DNA of 7,371 nucleotides from Sphingomonas sp. (GCA_025935515.1 JAICVC010000109.1:1-7371); one strand, 5' to 3'. Shown: positions 1-5,870, numbered from the stretch's first letter. Notes: generated by a model from the letters alone, not told the origin. A program made the numbers and translations.

Positions 1-122
1 CGGCGCGGAGTGAATCCGCGCCGTCGGTCCTGTCGGGCTGCGCCCGCAGGCCGTCCGTGGCTCGATGTCTCTCGCCCAACGACGCTTGCTTCGCGCCGCT
101 TTCGTTGCGCTCGGCATCTCGC
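1..122. repeat. Palindrome-rich non-coding stretch downstream of gatC
   Basis: No supported gene lies here. Positions 1-9 and 15-23 form a perfect 9-bp inverted repeat (CGGCGCGGA / TCCGCGCCG) with a 5-nt loop. Positions 29-38 and 42-50 form a second one (CCTG-T-CGGGC / GCCCG-CAGG) with one bulged base and a 3-nt loop. CAACGA at 77-82 and TCGTTG at 102-107 are a third, looser pair. None is followed by a T-run on either strand, so these are not classical intrinsic terminators, although they sit just after the gatC stop and could still stabilise or end its transcript. They resemble the short extragenic palindromes common in high-GC alphaproteobacteria. A short reading frame is open on the minus strand from an ATG near 112 to the window edge, but its product looks like translated repeat and not like GatA. 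Confidence 0.5.
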
Positions 123-410
123 TCACTCGATCACCTTGGGGACGGCGAAGAAGCCATGCTGGGCCTCGGGCGCGTTGGCGAGGACCTTGTCGCGGATGTT
201 GCCGTCGTCGACGACGTCCTCGCGCAGCCGGAGCTTCTGGTCGATCACCGCGGTCAGCGGCTCGACGCCGTCGGTATCGACCTCGCCGAGCTGCTCGACC
301 CAGCCGAGGATGTTGTTGAGCTCGGGCACCAGCGCCTCGATCTCGGCATCGCTCATGCCGATGCGGGCGAGCCTGGCGATGTGCCGAACCTGTTCCGATG
401 AAACTGACAT
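123..410 (-). CDS. gatC: Asp-tRNA(Asn)/Glu-tRNA(Gln) amidotransferase subunit C
   Basis: This 95-residue protein is the small subunit of the GatCAB amidotransferase. The complex converts misacylated Glu-tRNA(Gln) and Asp-tRNA(Asn) to Gln-tRNA(Gln) and Asn-tRNA(Asn) in the cytoplasm, with GatC wrapping around and stabilising GatA. The family pattern is clear: an N-terminal helix (EQVRHIARLARIGMSDAEIE, residues 6-25), then ELNNILGWVEQL (30-41), the conserved VDTDGVEPLT segment (44-53), LREDVV (62-67), and the C-terminal FFAVPKVIE (87-95). The length is typical. The frame is open upstream to 473, but that ATG adds 21 basic, Pro-rich residues absent from the family, so I place the start at 410 even though no strong Shine-Dalgarno precedes it. 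GatA would be expected next on the minus strand, but it does not begin within the 122 bp left in the window. Confidence 0.95.
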   Translation of the reverse strand: MSVSSEQVRHIARLARIGMSDAEIEALVPELNNILGWVEQLGEVDTDGVEPLTAVIDQKLRLREDVVDDGNIRDKVLANAPEAQHGFFAVPKVIE

Positions 411-536
411 TGGGGCGGCGGATAGCGGCGGGGGTCTGGAGCGGCAAGCTACGGCGTAGCGGTAGCCGCGCACCTTAACGCAGGATAGGCTTTTGGGGGA
501 TTGGTTTGGCCTACGGTTGTTTCTACGTGAGGAGAC

Positions 537-575
537 GAGACCCGCCTCTCCGATTCTTTCGAAAAGGCGAGTCTC
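537..575. other. Stem-loop candidate I in the gatC / DUF3089 intergenic region
   Basis: GAGAC-C-CGCCT (537-547) and AGGCG-A-GTCTC (565-575) are complementary arms of 11 bp with a single mismatch (C542 against A570), separated by a 17-nt loop. An alternative pairing exists, because GGAGAC at 531-536 also matches GTCTCC at 571-576, so the same right arm can pair with either of two adjacent left arms. The structure lies about 90-125 bp before the DUF3089 start codon and could be part of its 5' untranslated region or a small RNA. No known riboswitch or sRNA family was recognised. Two GANTC sites (552-556, 569-573), possible CcrM methylation targets, lie inside. Confidence 0.4.
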
Positions 576-608
576 CGGCTCGACGGCAGTTGCCCCTGCG
601 TCGAGCCG
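576..608. other. Stem-loop candidate II, perfect 10-bp inverted repeat
   Basis: CGGCTCGACG (576-585) and CGTCGAGCCG (599-608) are perfect complements around a 13-nt loop, immediately adjacent to stem-loop I. Additional CAG/CTG pairing inside the loop could lengthen the stem across a bulge. On the plus strand it is followed by TTACCCTTT and not by a U-run, and on the minus strand by C-rich DNA, so an intrinsic terminator is not well supported in either direction. It may belong to the leader of the DUF3089 gene, a non-coding RNA, or an extragenic palindromic repeat. Confidence 0.45.
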
Positions 609-662
609 TTACCCTTTCGCGAAGCTTGCCGAGGCCGAGAGGGGCCAATAGGGCCGCCCGAA

Positions 663-1796
663 ATGTGCGCCCGCCGCTTCCTCACGATCATCTTCGTCCT
701 GACCCTGCTGTTCGTCGCGGGCGCATTCGCAATCTATCAATGGGGCGGCCGAGTCCTGATCAGGGAAGCGGTCCCGAAGGGACATTTCGAGGCGGCCGAG
801 GCCGGCGGCGGGCCGGACTACACGCAACTAGACTCATGGCTGTGTCACCCAACGGTTTTTGGACCAGACAAAAGCATTCAAGACATCGATGATCCTTGTC
901 GGTGGCAGCCGCCGCAGGAAGTTCCGTATGACCTAAAACGGTATTCTCAGACCTTTTACATTCATCCGACAACGTATCTGGAGCGCGATCGCTGGAACGC
1001 ACCCCTTCACGGGGATCAGCAAACCGAGTTCCGAAACGACCTCTTCGCGCAAACTCAGGCAAGCGCTTTCTATGGTTCCGGCCAAGTGTGGGCTCCCCGA
1101 TATCGGCAGGCTGCTTACGGCGCGTTCCTGTTAAGGAGCGAGGATGCAGAGAAAGCGCTCGACTTCGCCTATCAAGATGTCTCGGCGGCATTCGATGAGT
1201 TCCTGAAAGAAAACCCGCAAGGCCCTATTATCCTTGCCGGCCATAGTCAGGGCGCTCTGCACCTCGAGCGACTGCTCCAGGAGAAAGTTGCCGGTACCCC
1301 GCTTTCGAAGCGGATCGTCGCTGCCTACGTTGTCGGCTGGCCGATCAGCACAACATCCGACCTACAGGCGCTCGGCTTGCCCCCTTGCCGCGCCCCAGAC
1401 CAGTCCGGTTGCATTCTCTCGTGGATGACCTTCGGCGATCCAGCCAATCCCAACTTCATCTTCGATCAGTGGACCAAAACGAAAGGCTTTAACGGCGGCG
1501 ATCGCAAGCAGGTGGATACGCTCTGCGTGAATCCCGTAACAGGCACTCAAAACGGCGTCGCTCAAAAGGGTGTCGGAGGGATGATTGTGCCAAGCGCGGA
1601 TCTACGAACGCCGACCGTCAGCTATGACGCTGTGTTGGCTCATTGCGACAAAGGTCTGTTAATCCTTGACGGCCCCCTTCCTGCGCTTGGCCCTTACGTC
1701 CTGCCCGGCAACAATTATCACGCTTATGACTATGCGCTGTTCTGGGGAGCGATCCGGCGCGACGCGGAGCGGAGGCTGGGCGCATGGCAGCGCTGA
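663..1796 (+). CDS. Membrane-anchored DUF3089 (alpha/beta hydrolase-like) protein
   Basis: The 377-residue product matches the DUF3089 family (Pfam PF11288) of alpha/beta-hydrolase-like proteins; the physiological substrate is not known. Residues 7-25 form one hydrophobic N-terminal segment after a basic start (CARR), suggesting a membrane anchor with the enzyme facing the periplasm. Family landmarks are HPTTY (101-105), the nucleophile elbow GHSQG (193-197, Ser195), FGDP (257-260), and NYHAYDY near the C terminus (351-357), where His353 is the likely catalytic histidine. The catalytic acid is not assigned. Cysteines at 61, 79, 242, 250, 288 and 328 could form disulfides, in keeping with export. 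The ATG at 663 gives an N terminus of the expected form, but its ribosome-binding site is weak. The 3' end overlaps ruvX by 13 bases. The middle of the gene is much poorer in GC than either end. Confidence 0.88.
   Translation: MCARRFLTIIFVLTLLFVAGAFAIYQWGGRVLIREAVPKGHFEAAEAGGGPDYTQLDSWLCHPTVFGPDKSIQDIDDPCRWQPPQEVPYDLKRYSQTFYIHPTTYLERDRWNAPLHGDQQTEFRNDLFAQTQASAFYGSGQVWAPRYRQAAYGAFLLRSEDAEKALDFAYQDVSAAFDEFLKENPQGPIILAGHSQGALHLERLLQEKVAGTPLSKRIVAAYVVGWPISTTSDLQALGLPPCRAPDQSGCILSWMTFGDPANPNFIFDQWTKTKGFNGGDRKQVDTLCVNPVTGTQNGVAQKGVGGMIVPSADLRTPTVSYDAVLAHCDKGLLILDGPLPALGPYVLPGNNYHAYDYALFWGAIRRDAERRLGAWQR
1771..1775 (+). promoter_or_regulatory. Ribosome-binding site of ruvX inside the DUF3089 gene
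   Basis: GGAGG lies 8 bases before the ATG at 1784 and fixes that start codon. It sits within the last codons of the DUF3089 gene, implying translational coupling between the two genes. Confidence 0.75.
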
Positions 1797-2266
1797 TCAC
1801 CACCGCGGCCGGCGAGTTCGCAGCGGCGCTGCCGAGCGGCGGCAAGCTCGTCGGGCTCGACGTCGGCACGAAGACGATCGGGCTCGCGATCTGCGATGCG
1901 GGCTGGCACTTCGCCGGCCCCGCCGAAACCATCCGGCGCACCAAGTTCACCAAAGACCTGGAAGCCCTTCAGGCATTCGCGGCGCGCGAGCATGTCGCCG
2001 GACTCGTCGTCGGGCTGCCGCTCAACATGGACGGCAGCGACAGTCCGCGCACCCAGTCGGTCCGGGCGTTTGCGCGCAACCTCGCGCCGCTCGGCCTGCC
2101 GCTGCTGCTGTGGGACGAGCGCTGGTCGACGCAGGCGGTCGAGCGGGCGATGATCGACGCCGACGTCAGCCGCGCCAGGCGCACCGAGAAGATCGATGCA
2201 CTGGCCGCCGCGCACATCCTGCAGGGCGCGATCGATGCGCTGGCCAACCTGCCGGGACCGCAATAA
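1784..2266 (+). CDS. ruvX: Putative pre-16S rRNA nuclease / Holliday junction resolvase-like protein RuvX (YqgF)
   Basis: This 160-residue protein belongs to the YqgF/RuvX family with an RNase H-like fold. E. coli YqgF is essential and takes part in 5'-end maturation of 16S rRNA; a resolvase role was proposed from the fold. Expected motifs occur in order: LVGLDVGTKTIGLA (22-35, metal-binding Asp26), LVVGLPLNMDGS (74-85), LLLWDERWST (107-116, acidic pair Asp111/Glu112), and KIDALAAAHILQ (136-147, Asp138). The N terminus carries about 20 residues before the first strand, slightly longer than the E. coli protein. Start choice is supported by a GGAGG 8 bases upstream. It is overlapped by the DUF3089 gene and followed 11 bases later by pyrB, so it probably lies in the middle of an operon. 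Confidence 0.93.
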   Translation: MAALITTAAGEFAAALPSGGKLVGLDVGTKTIGLAICDAGWHFAGPAETIRRTKFTKDLEALQAFAAREHVAGLVVGLPLNMDGSDSPRTQSVRAFARNLAPLGLPLLLWDERWSTQAVERAMIDADVSRARRTEKIDALAAAHILQGAIDALANLPGPQ

Positions 2267-2277
2267 CGACAGCGCCC

Positions 2278-3168
2278 GTGGACCTGCTCTCCATCGATTC
2301 GCTGAGCGATGCCGAGATCGAGGACATCCTCGACCGGGCCGATCTCTATTTCACCGGCAACCGCGGCCGAAGGTCGAACGAACGGCTGCACGGCCGGATC
2401 GTCTTCAACGTCTTCTATGAGAACTCGACGCGAACCGCGATGTCGTTCGCGACCGCAGCCCACCGCCTCGGCGCCTCGGCGATTTCGCTGTCGGTCGAGC
2501 GAAGCTCGGTCGCCAAGGGCGAGACGCTTGAGGACACGGCGCGGACCCTGAACGCGATGCGGCCCGACGCGCTCGTCATCCGCCATCGCGAGAATGGCGC
2601 TCCCGCGGCCGTCGCGCTGATCATGGACGCGCCGGTGATCAACGCCGGCGACGGCACCAACGAACACCCGACCCAGGCGCTGCTCGACGCAGCGACCCTG
2701 CGCAAGCGGATGGGCCGGATCGAGGGTATCAAGATCGCCATCTGCGGCGACATCCGCCACAGCCGGGTCGCGCGCTCCAACGCCAGGCTCCTCCCCCGCC
2801 TCGGGGCTGAGGTTCGCCTCGCCGGCCCGCCCGAGCTGATGCCCGATGGCGTTGCGCCGCTGTCGATCGACGAAGCGATTGCCGGCGCGGACGTGGTGAT
2901 GATGCTGCGCGTTCAGCGCGAGCGGCTCGAAGCCGAGCTCGGGGATGGCCCCGGCGAATATCTTGCGCGCTACGGCCTCACCAGCGAGCGACTGGCGACC
3001 GCATCACCGGACGCCGTCGTCATGCATCCCGGCCCGATGAACCGCGGCATCGAAATCGAGGATCGGATCGCCGACGACCCGGAGCGGTCATTGATCGCGC
3101 TCCAGGTCGAGATGGGCGTGGCCGTACGGATGGCCTGCCTGGAAATGCTGGTCGGAAGCGGCGCCTAG
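2278..3168 (+). CDS. pyrB: Aspartate carbamoyltransferase catalytic subunit
   Basis: This enzyme transfers the carbamoyl group from carbamoyl phosphate to L-aspartate, the committed step of cytoplasmic de novo pyrimidine synthesis. From the GTG at 2278 it has 296 residues. The active-site series is complete: STRT (50-53) for carbamoyl phosphate, SVAKGET (77-83, Lys80), RH (102-103), HPTQALLD (130-137), GDIRHSRV (157-164, Arg163), RVQRER (211-216), and HPGPMNRG (250-257). The reading frame is open far upstream, but that part overlaps ruvX out of frame, so the GTG 11 bases after the ruvX stop is preferred; an unusual ACG codon at 2266 would be the only plausible longer start. The N terminus is short for the family and the ribosome-binding site is weak, so the exact start is uncertain. 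No pyrI-like regulatory subunit or pyrC follows. The stop codon overlaps that of the converging gene. Confidence 0.95.
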   Translation: MDLLSIDSLSDAEIEDILDRADLYFTGNRGRRSNERLHGRIVFNVFYENSTRTAMSFATAAHRLGASAISLSVERSSVAKGETLEDTARTLNAMRPDALVIRHRENGAPAAVALIMDAPVINAGDGTNEHPTQALLDAATLRKRMGRIEGIKIAICGDIRHSRVARSNARLLPRLGAEVRLAGPPELMPDGVAPLSIDEAIAGADVVMMLRVQRERLEAELGDGPGEYLARYGLTSERLATASPDAVVMHPGPMNRGIEIEDRIADDPERSLIALQVEMGVAVRMACLEMLVGSGA

Positions 3169-4481
3169 CGCGACGCGTACTGGACCGGCGCGTCCCCAGC
3201 GACGTTGCGAACGAAGCAGCTGCCGCCCTTGCGGCGCAGCGAGTTGCACAGCCCAGTGGCCTCGCCAAGGCTGTCGAAACCACGCACCGACAGGCGATAG
3301 AAAGTGCCTTTCGGGCTGGCGAATCGCGCGCTCATCGGAGCGTAGGCCTTCAGCGCACCGTACTTCTTCTCGGCGTTGGTCCAGGCGGTGAGCACCCGCT
3401 CCGAGGAACCGTATGCGCCGAGCTGCACGACGATCGGCGACTTGCCGGCCGGGTGAGCAGCGACGGAGCGGCGCACAGCGGCGGGTTTCGCCGGCTTCGA
3501 CGCACCGAGGGTGCCCTCCGGCAGAACCGATGCGAGCACCGCCTTGGCTTCCAAAACCGCGGTCGCGGCGAGAGTCGCGAGCGTCGGCCGCATCGGCGGC
3601 GGCGCCGGAGCAACGGCCGCAACGGGAACCGGCGCCGGCTGGATGGCAGCCGCCTGAACGACCGGCGCTTCGGGAGCCGGAGCCGGAGCCGGAGCTGGAG
3701 CCGGAGCGGCCGCTTCCGCGACACGAGTCTCGCTTTTGGTCAGCGCAAGCTGGACCGGCTGACCGGCGTCGGCTGCGGCCGGGACCACGCCGACCAGCGC
3801 TGCGACCTGGTCGGCGGCATGGGCCGGCTTTGCAAGCTGCATCCATTGCTGGATGCGCCCGTCTAGCTGGCCCGGGGGCACATCCTGCGATGCAATGATC
3901 TTCGCCTCGTCCCACTCGCCGGCAAGCGCATGGGCAAGTGCAAGGTTCTGGCGGACAGTGGCGTCGGCGCCGGGCCGGCGCGCCGCCGGATCGAGCACCG
4001 CGATCGCCTGCGACGTGTGGCCGGTCAGCGCCAGCGCGAGGCCATAATCGGAAGGATCGAGCAGACGTCGATTGGCGTTGAGGAACGCGGTCGCCTGGTT
4101 CGCCTTGCCCAGCGCAATCTGGACCAGCGCATATTTCAGCGCGACCTGCGGCTGATTGCCGTCGAGTGCCATTGAATCGCGGAACGCGGATTCCGCCGAC
4201 TGGAACCGGCCGCCGGCGAAATAGGCATTGCCGAGCAGCGCACGAAGGCCGGCGTCGCCCGGGGTCCTCGCCACCGCGCGCTCGGCGAAATCGATCGCCA
4301 TCGGCACATTGTTGGAATTGAGCGCGGCGACTGCCCTCAGCCCCAGTCCGGCATCCGAGTCCGCCTTGCCGTCGACATGCGATGCCGAGCCCATGCGTCC
4401 CTGCGGCGCCGCGCAGCCCGCGATCATCGAAGACAGAATGACCAGCGAGAGTGCCGAGCTGGTACGAAGCGGCTGGTTCAT
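3165..4481 (-). CDS. TPR and SPOR domain lipoprotein
   Basis: The 438-residue product begins with a lipoprotein signal: a hydrophobic stretch (residues 10-21) ending in the lipobox IAGC, with Cys23 as the lipidation site. This predicts attachment to the inner leaflet of the outer membrane, or the outer face of the inner membrane. Residues 42-200 form tetratricopeptide-like helical repeats, for example AIDFAERAVARTPGDAGLRA and ALLGNAYFAGGRFQSAESAF. Residues 252-345 are a disordered Ala/Pro/Lys linker including a strict Ala-Pro run (259-270). Residues 348-427 are a SPOR domain (VVQLGAYGSS ... FYRLSVRGF), a fold that binds glycan strands lacking stem peptides at the division site. Two cysteines (412 and 422) may pair. 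An AGGGGG ribosome-binding site precedes the ATG, and the gap to the upstream gene is 4 bases. The TPR half also resembles TadD-type pilus lipoproteins, but no other tad gene is visible. Function is inferred from domains. Confidence 0.85.
   Translation of the reverse strand: MNQPLRTSSALSLVILSSMIAGCAAPQGRMGSASHVDGKADSDAGLGLRAVAALNSNNVPMAIDFAERAVARTPGDAGLRALLGNAYFAGGRFQSAESAFRDSMALDGNQPQVALKYALVQIALGKANQATAFLNANRRLLDPSDYGLALALTGHTSQAIAVLDPAARRPGADATVRQNLALAHALAGEWDEAKIIASQDVPPGQLDGRIQQWMQLAKPAHAADQVAALVGVVPAAADAGQPVQLALTKSETRVAEAAAPAPAPAPAPAPEAPVVQAAAIQPAPVPVAAVAPAPPPMRPTLATLAATAVLEAKAVLASVLPEGTLGASKPAKPAAVRRSVAAHPAGKSPIVVQLGAYGSSERVLTAWTNAEKKYGALKAYAPMSARFASPKGTFYRLSVRGFDSLGEATGLCNSLRRKGGSCFVRNVAGDAPVQYASR
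3673..3708. repeat. Six-unit hexanucleotide tandem repeat (GGAGCC)
   Basis: Six consecutive hexamers read GGAGCC, GGAGCC, GGAGCC, GGAGCT, GGAGCC, GGAGCG. On the coding (minus) strand they encode the Ala-Pro run in the linker between the TPR and SPOR domains. Unit length is a multiple of three, so copy-number change would alter linker length without shifting the frame. Confidence 0.85.
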
Positions 4482-4485
4482 CGGA

Positions 4486-5130
4486 TTACCCCCTAGTTTT
4501 TGCCTTTGCGGCCAGCCCGTCGAGATCGGGCATGCGCTCGAGCAGATGGTCGAGCGCGTCAGTCACCAGCTGCTGCGCCGACCTTCCGTCGACGGCACAG
4601 GCGAGCCGGAGTTTCAAATGGCGATCGGGATCGAGACGAAGCGTGAAGGCCGCCTTGGCCTTGCTTCCCGCAGCGGCGCGCGGACGCGGCGCGCGGCGCG
4701 CGGGAGGCGCGGGCACGACGAGCGGCGCGACGACTGCGATTGGCGCGGCCGGCGCTTCTTCGGTCTCGGGCTCGCAAACCTCGGCGGTTTCGTCGACCTC
4801 GTCCTCGTCGGACGCATCATCGTCGCTGCCGTTCAGCCGTTCGGCAATCTCGGCCTGCTGGTCGTGAACCGGCGACTGGATCGGGGTCAGGCCCGTCGGA
4901 TGCGATGCGCGCGGATGCTCGACGACCTCGTCGCCGAACGCATCATGATCCGGGTCACGCAAAACTTCCGCCGGCTTGGGCGCTTCGAAGCCCATGTCGT
5001 TCCAGCCAAGGTCCTCGAGGCCGTTGCCGACCTGCCCGAAGCCCTGCGGCCGCATGGCCGGGCGGGCAGCACCCTTGCGGGCGAGCAGACCGGAAGAAAG
5101 CGAGGCGAAAGGCTTGGCTTCAGTGGCCAC
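4486..5130 (-). CDS. Hypothetical ParA-operon protein with C-terminal ribbon-helix-helix domain
   Basis: I do not recognise a named family for the whole 214-residue protein. Residues 1-30 are short, basic and Ser/Ala/Gly-rich (FASLSSGLLARKGAARPAMR). Residues 31-95 are low in predicted structure. Residues 100-126 are strongly acidic (GSDDDASDEDEVDE and onward), then comes a Pro/Ala/Arg linker (127-158). Residues 160-199 match a ribbon-helix-helix DNA-binding fold: a short strand FTLRLD, a first helix DRHLKLRLACAVD, a turn GRS, and a second helix AQQLVTDALDHLLERM. The start is GTG at 5130, set by a near-perfect GAGGAGG. The gene lies 11 bases after the ParA gene and 4 before the SPOR lipoprotein gene. 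By analogy with ParA partners, which often pair an RHH domain with a basic N-terminal peptide, it may be the DNA-binding or adaptor partner of the ParA ATPase. This role is inferred. Confidence 0.8.
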   Translation of the reverse strand: MATEAKPFASLSSGLLARKGAARPAMRPQGFGQVGNGLEDLGWNDMGFEAPKPAEVLRDPDHDAFGDEVVEHPRASHPTGLTPIQSPVHDQQAEIAERLNGSDDDASDEDEVDETAEVCEPETEEAPAAPIAVVAPLVVPAPPARRAPRPRAAAGSKAKAAFTLRLDPDRHLKLRLACAVDGRSAQQLVTDALDHLLERMPDLDGLAAKAKTRG

Positions 5131-5136
5131 CTAGTG

Positions 5137-5143
5137 CCTCCTC
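5137..5143 (-). promoter_or_regulatory. Ribosome-binding site of the RHH gene, overlapping the ParA stop codon
   Basis: On the minus strand GAGGAGG lies 6 bases before the GTG at 5130 and overlaps the TGA stop of the ParA gene (5144-5142). It supports the GTG start and tight translational coupling of the two proteins. Confidence 0.8.
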
Positions 5144-5864
5144 ACTGACCGACGACGCGGCGGCCGAAGCCGCCGACCGGACGCGGACTGGCCGCGGCCG
5201 CGCCTGGCGCAGCTCCGGGAGCAGCAAAGACGGTCCGGCGGAAATTCTTTTCGAGACGGTCGGAAATATATTCCCAGAGCTCGGTGACTTCCTTCGCCGA
5301 GCGGCCCTGCGGGTCGATTTCCATCACCGTGCGGCCGTCGATCATCGAGGCCGCAAAGTCGGTGCGGTGGTGAAGGGTGACGGGCGCGACGGTGCCGTGC
5401 TGCGACAGCGCCACGGCGGCCTCGTACGTGATCTTGGCCTTGGGCGTCGCCGCATTGACGACGAAGATGAGGGGTTTGCCCGCGCGGTCGCAAAGGTCGA
5501 CCGTCGCGCCAACGGCACGAAGGTCGTGCGGGCTCGGGCGGGTCGGGATGACGATCAGCTCGGCGACAGCGATGACGCTCTGGATGGCCATGGTGATCGC
5601 TGGCGGGGTATCGATGACCGCCAGGCGGAAACCCTGCTGGCGAAGCACTTCGAGGTCGCTGGCGAGGCGCGCTACGGTGGTCTGGGCAAACGCCGGCATG
5701 TCGGCTTCGCGTTCGTTCCACCAGTCGGCGAGGCTTCCCTGCGGATCGATGTCGATCAGGCAGACCGGGCCAGCTCCCGAAAGCTGGGCCTGCACCGCAA
5801 GATGGCCAGACAAGGTGGTCTTGCCGGATCCCCCCTTCTGCGATGCCATTGCCAGGACGCGCAT
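5142..5864 (-). CDS. Orphan ParA-family ATPase
   Basis: The 240-residue protein is a ParA/MinD-type P-loop ATPase; such proteins dimerise on ATP binding, bind DNA or membrane non-specifically, and position cargo (chromosome, plasmid or protein clusters). The deviant Walker A motif KGGSGKTT is at 10-17, with the signature Lys10 and P-loop Lys15. The Walker A' segment LIDIDPQGS is at 36-44 (Asp40), and Walker B LAVIDTPP at 81-88 (Asp85). The core ends near residue 210, and an Ala/Pro/Gly-rich tail follows, ending GGFGRRVVGQ. There is no parB gene nearby, and the chromosomal parAB pair normally sits near the gidAB genes, so I do not call this the chromosome-partition ParA. It is the first gene of a three-gene unit with the RHH protein and the SPOR lipoprotein. 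Start ATG 5864 has GAGGGG 6 bases upstream. Confidence 0.92.
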   Translation of the reverse strand: MRVLAMASQKGGSGKTTLSGHLAVQAQLSGAGPVCLIDIDPQGSLADWWNEREADMPAFAQTTVARLASDLEVLRQQGFRLAVIDTPPAITMAIQSVIAVAELIVIPTRPSPHDLRAVGATVDLCDRAGKPLIFVVNAATPKAKITYEAAVALSQHGTVAPVTLHHRTDFAASMIDGRTVMEIDPQGRSAKEVTELWEYISDRLEKNFRRTVFAAPGAAPGAAAASPRPVGGFGRRVVGQ

Positions 5865-5870
5865 GCTTTT

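Noticed and set aside
411..473. Longer GatC starting at 473
   Set aside because: The added 21 residues (basic, Pro-rich) are foreign to the GatC family; the ATG at 410 gives the standard N terminus.
531..608. Riboswitch, 4.5S RNA or intrinsic terminator
   Set aside because: No conserved core of a known class was recognised, no SRP GGAA-loop motif is present, and no U-run follows the stems.
1666..2277. N-terminal extension of PyrB by about 200 codons
   Set aside because: The extension is Arg-rich out-of-frame translation of the DUF3089 end and ruvX; PyrB homology begins only after 2278.
3673..3708. CRISPR-like array
   Set aside because: Six-base units without spacers inside a coding sequence; a simple tandem repeat coding for Ala-Pro.
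4228..5148. A 306-codon open frame on the plus strand
   Set aside because: It lies opposite the lipoprotein and RHH genes, both of which have clear domains, start signals and tight operon spacing.
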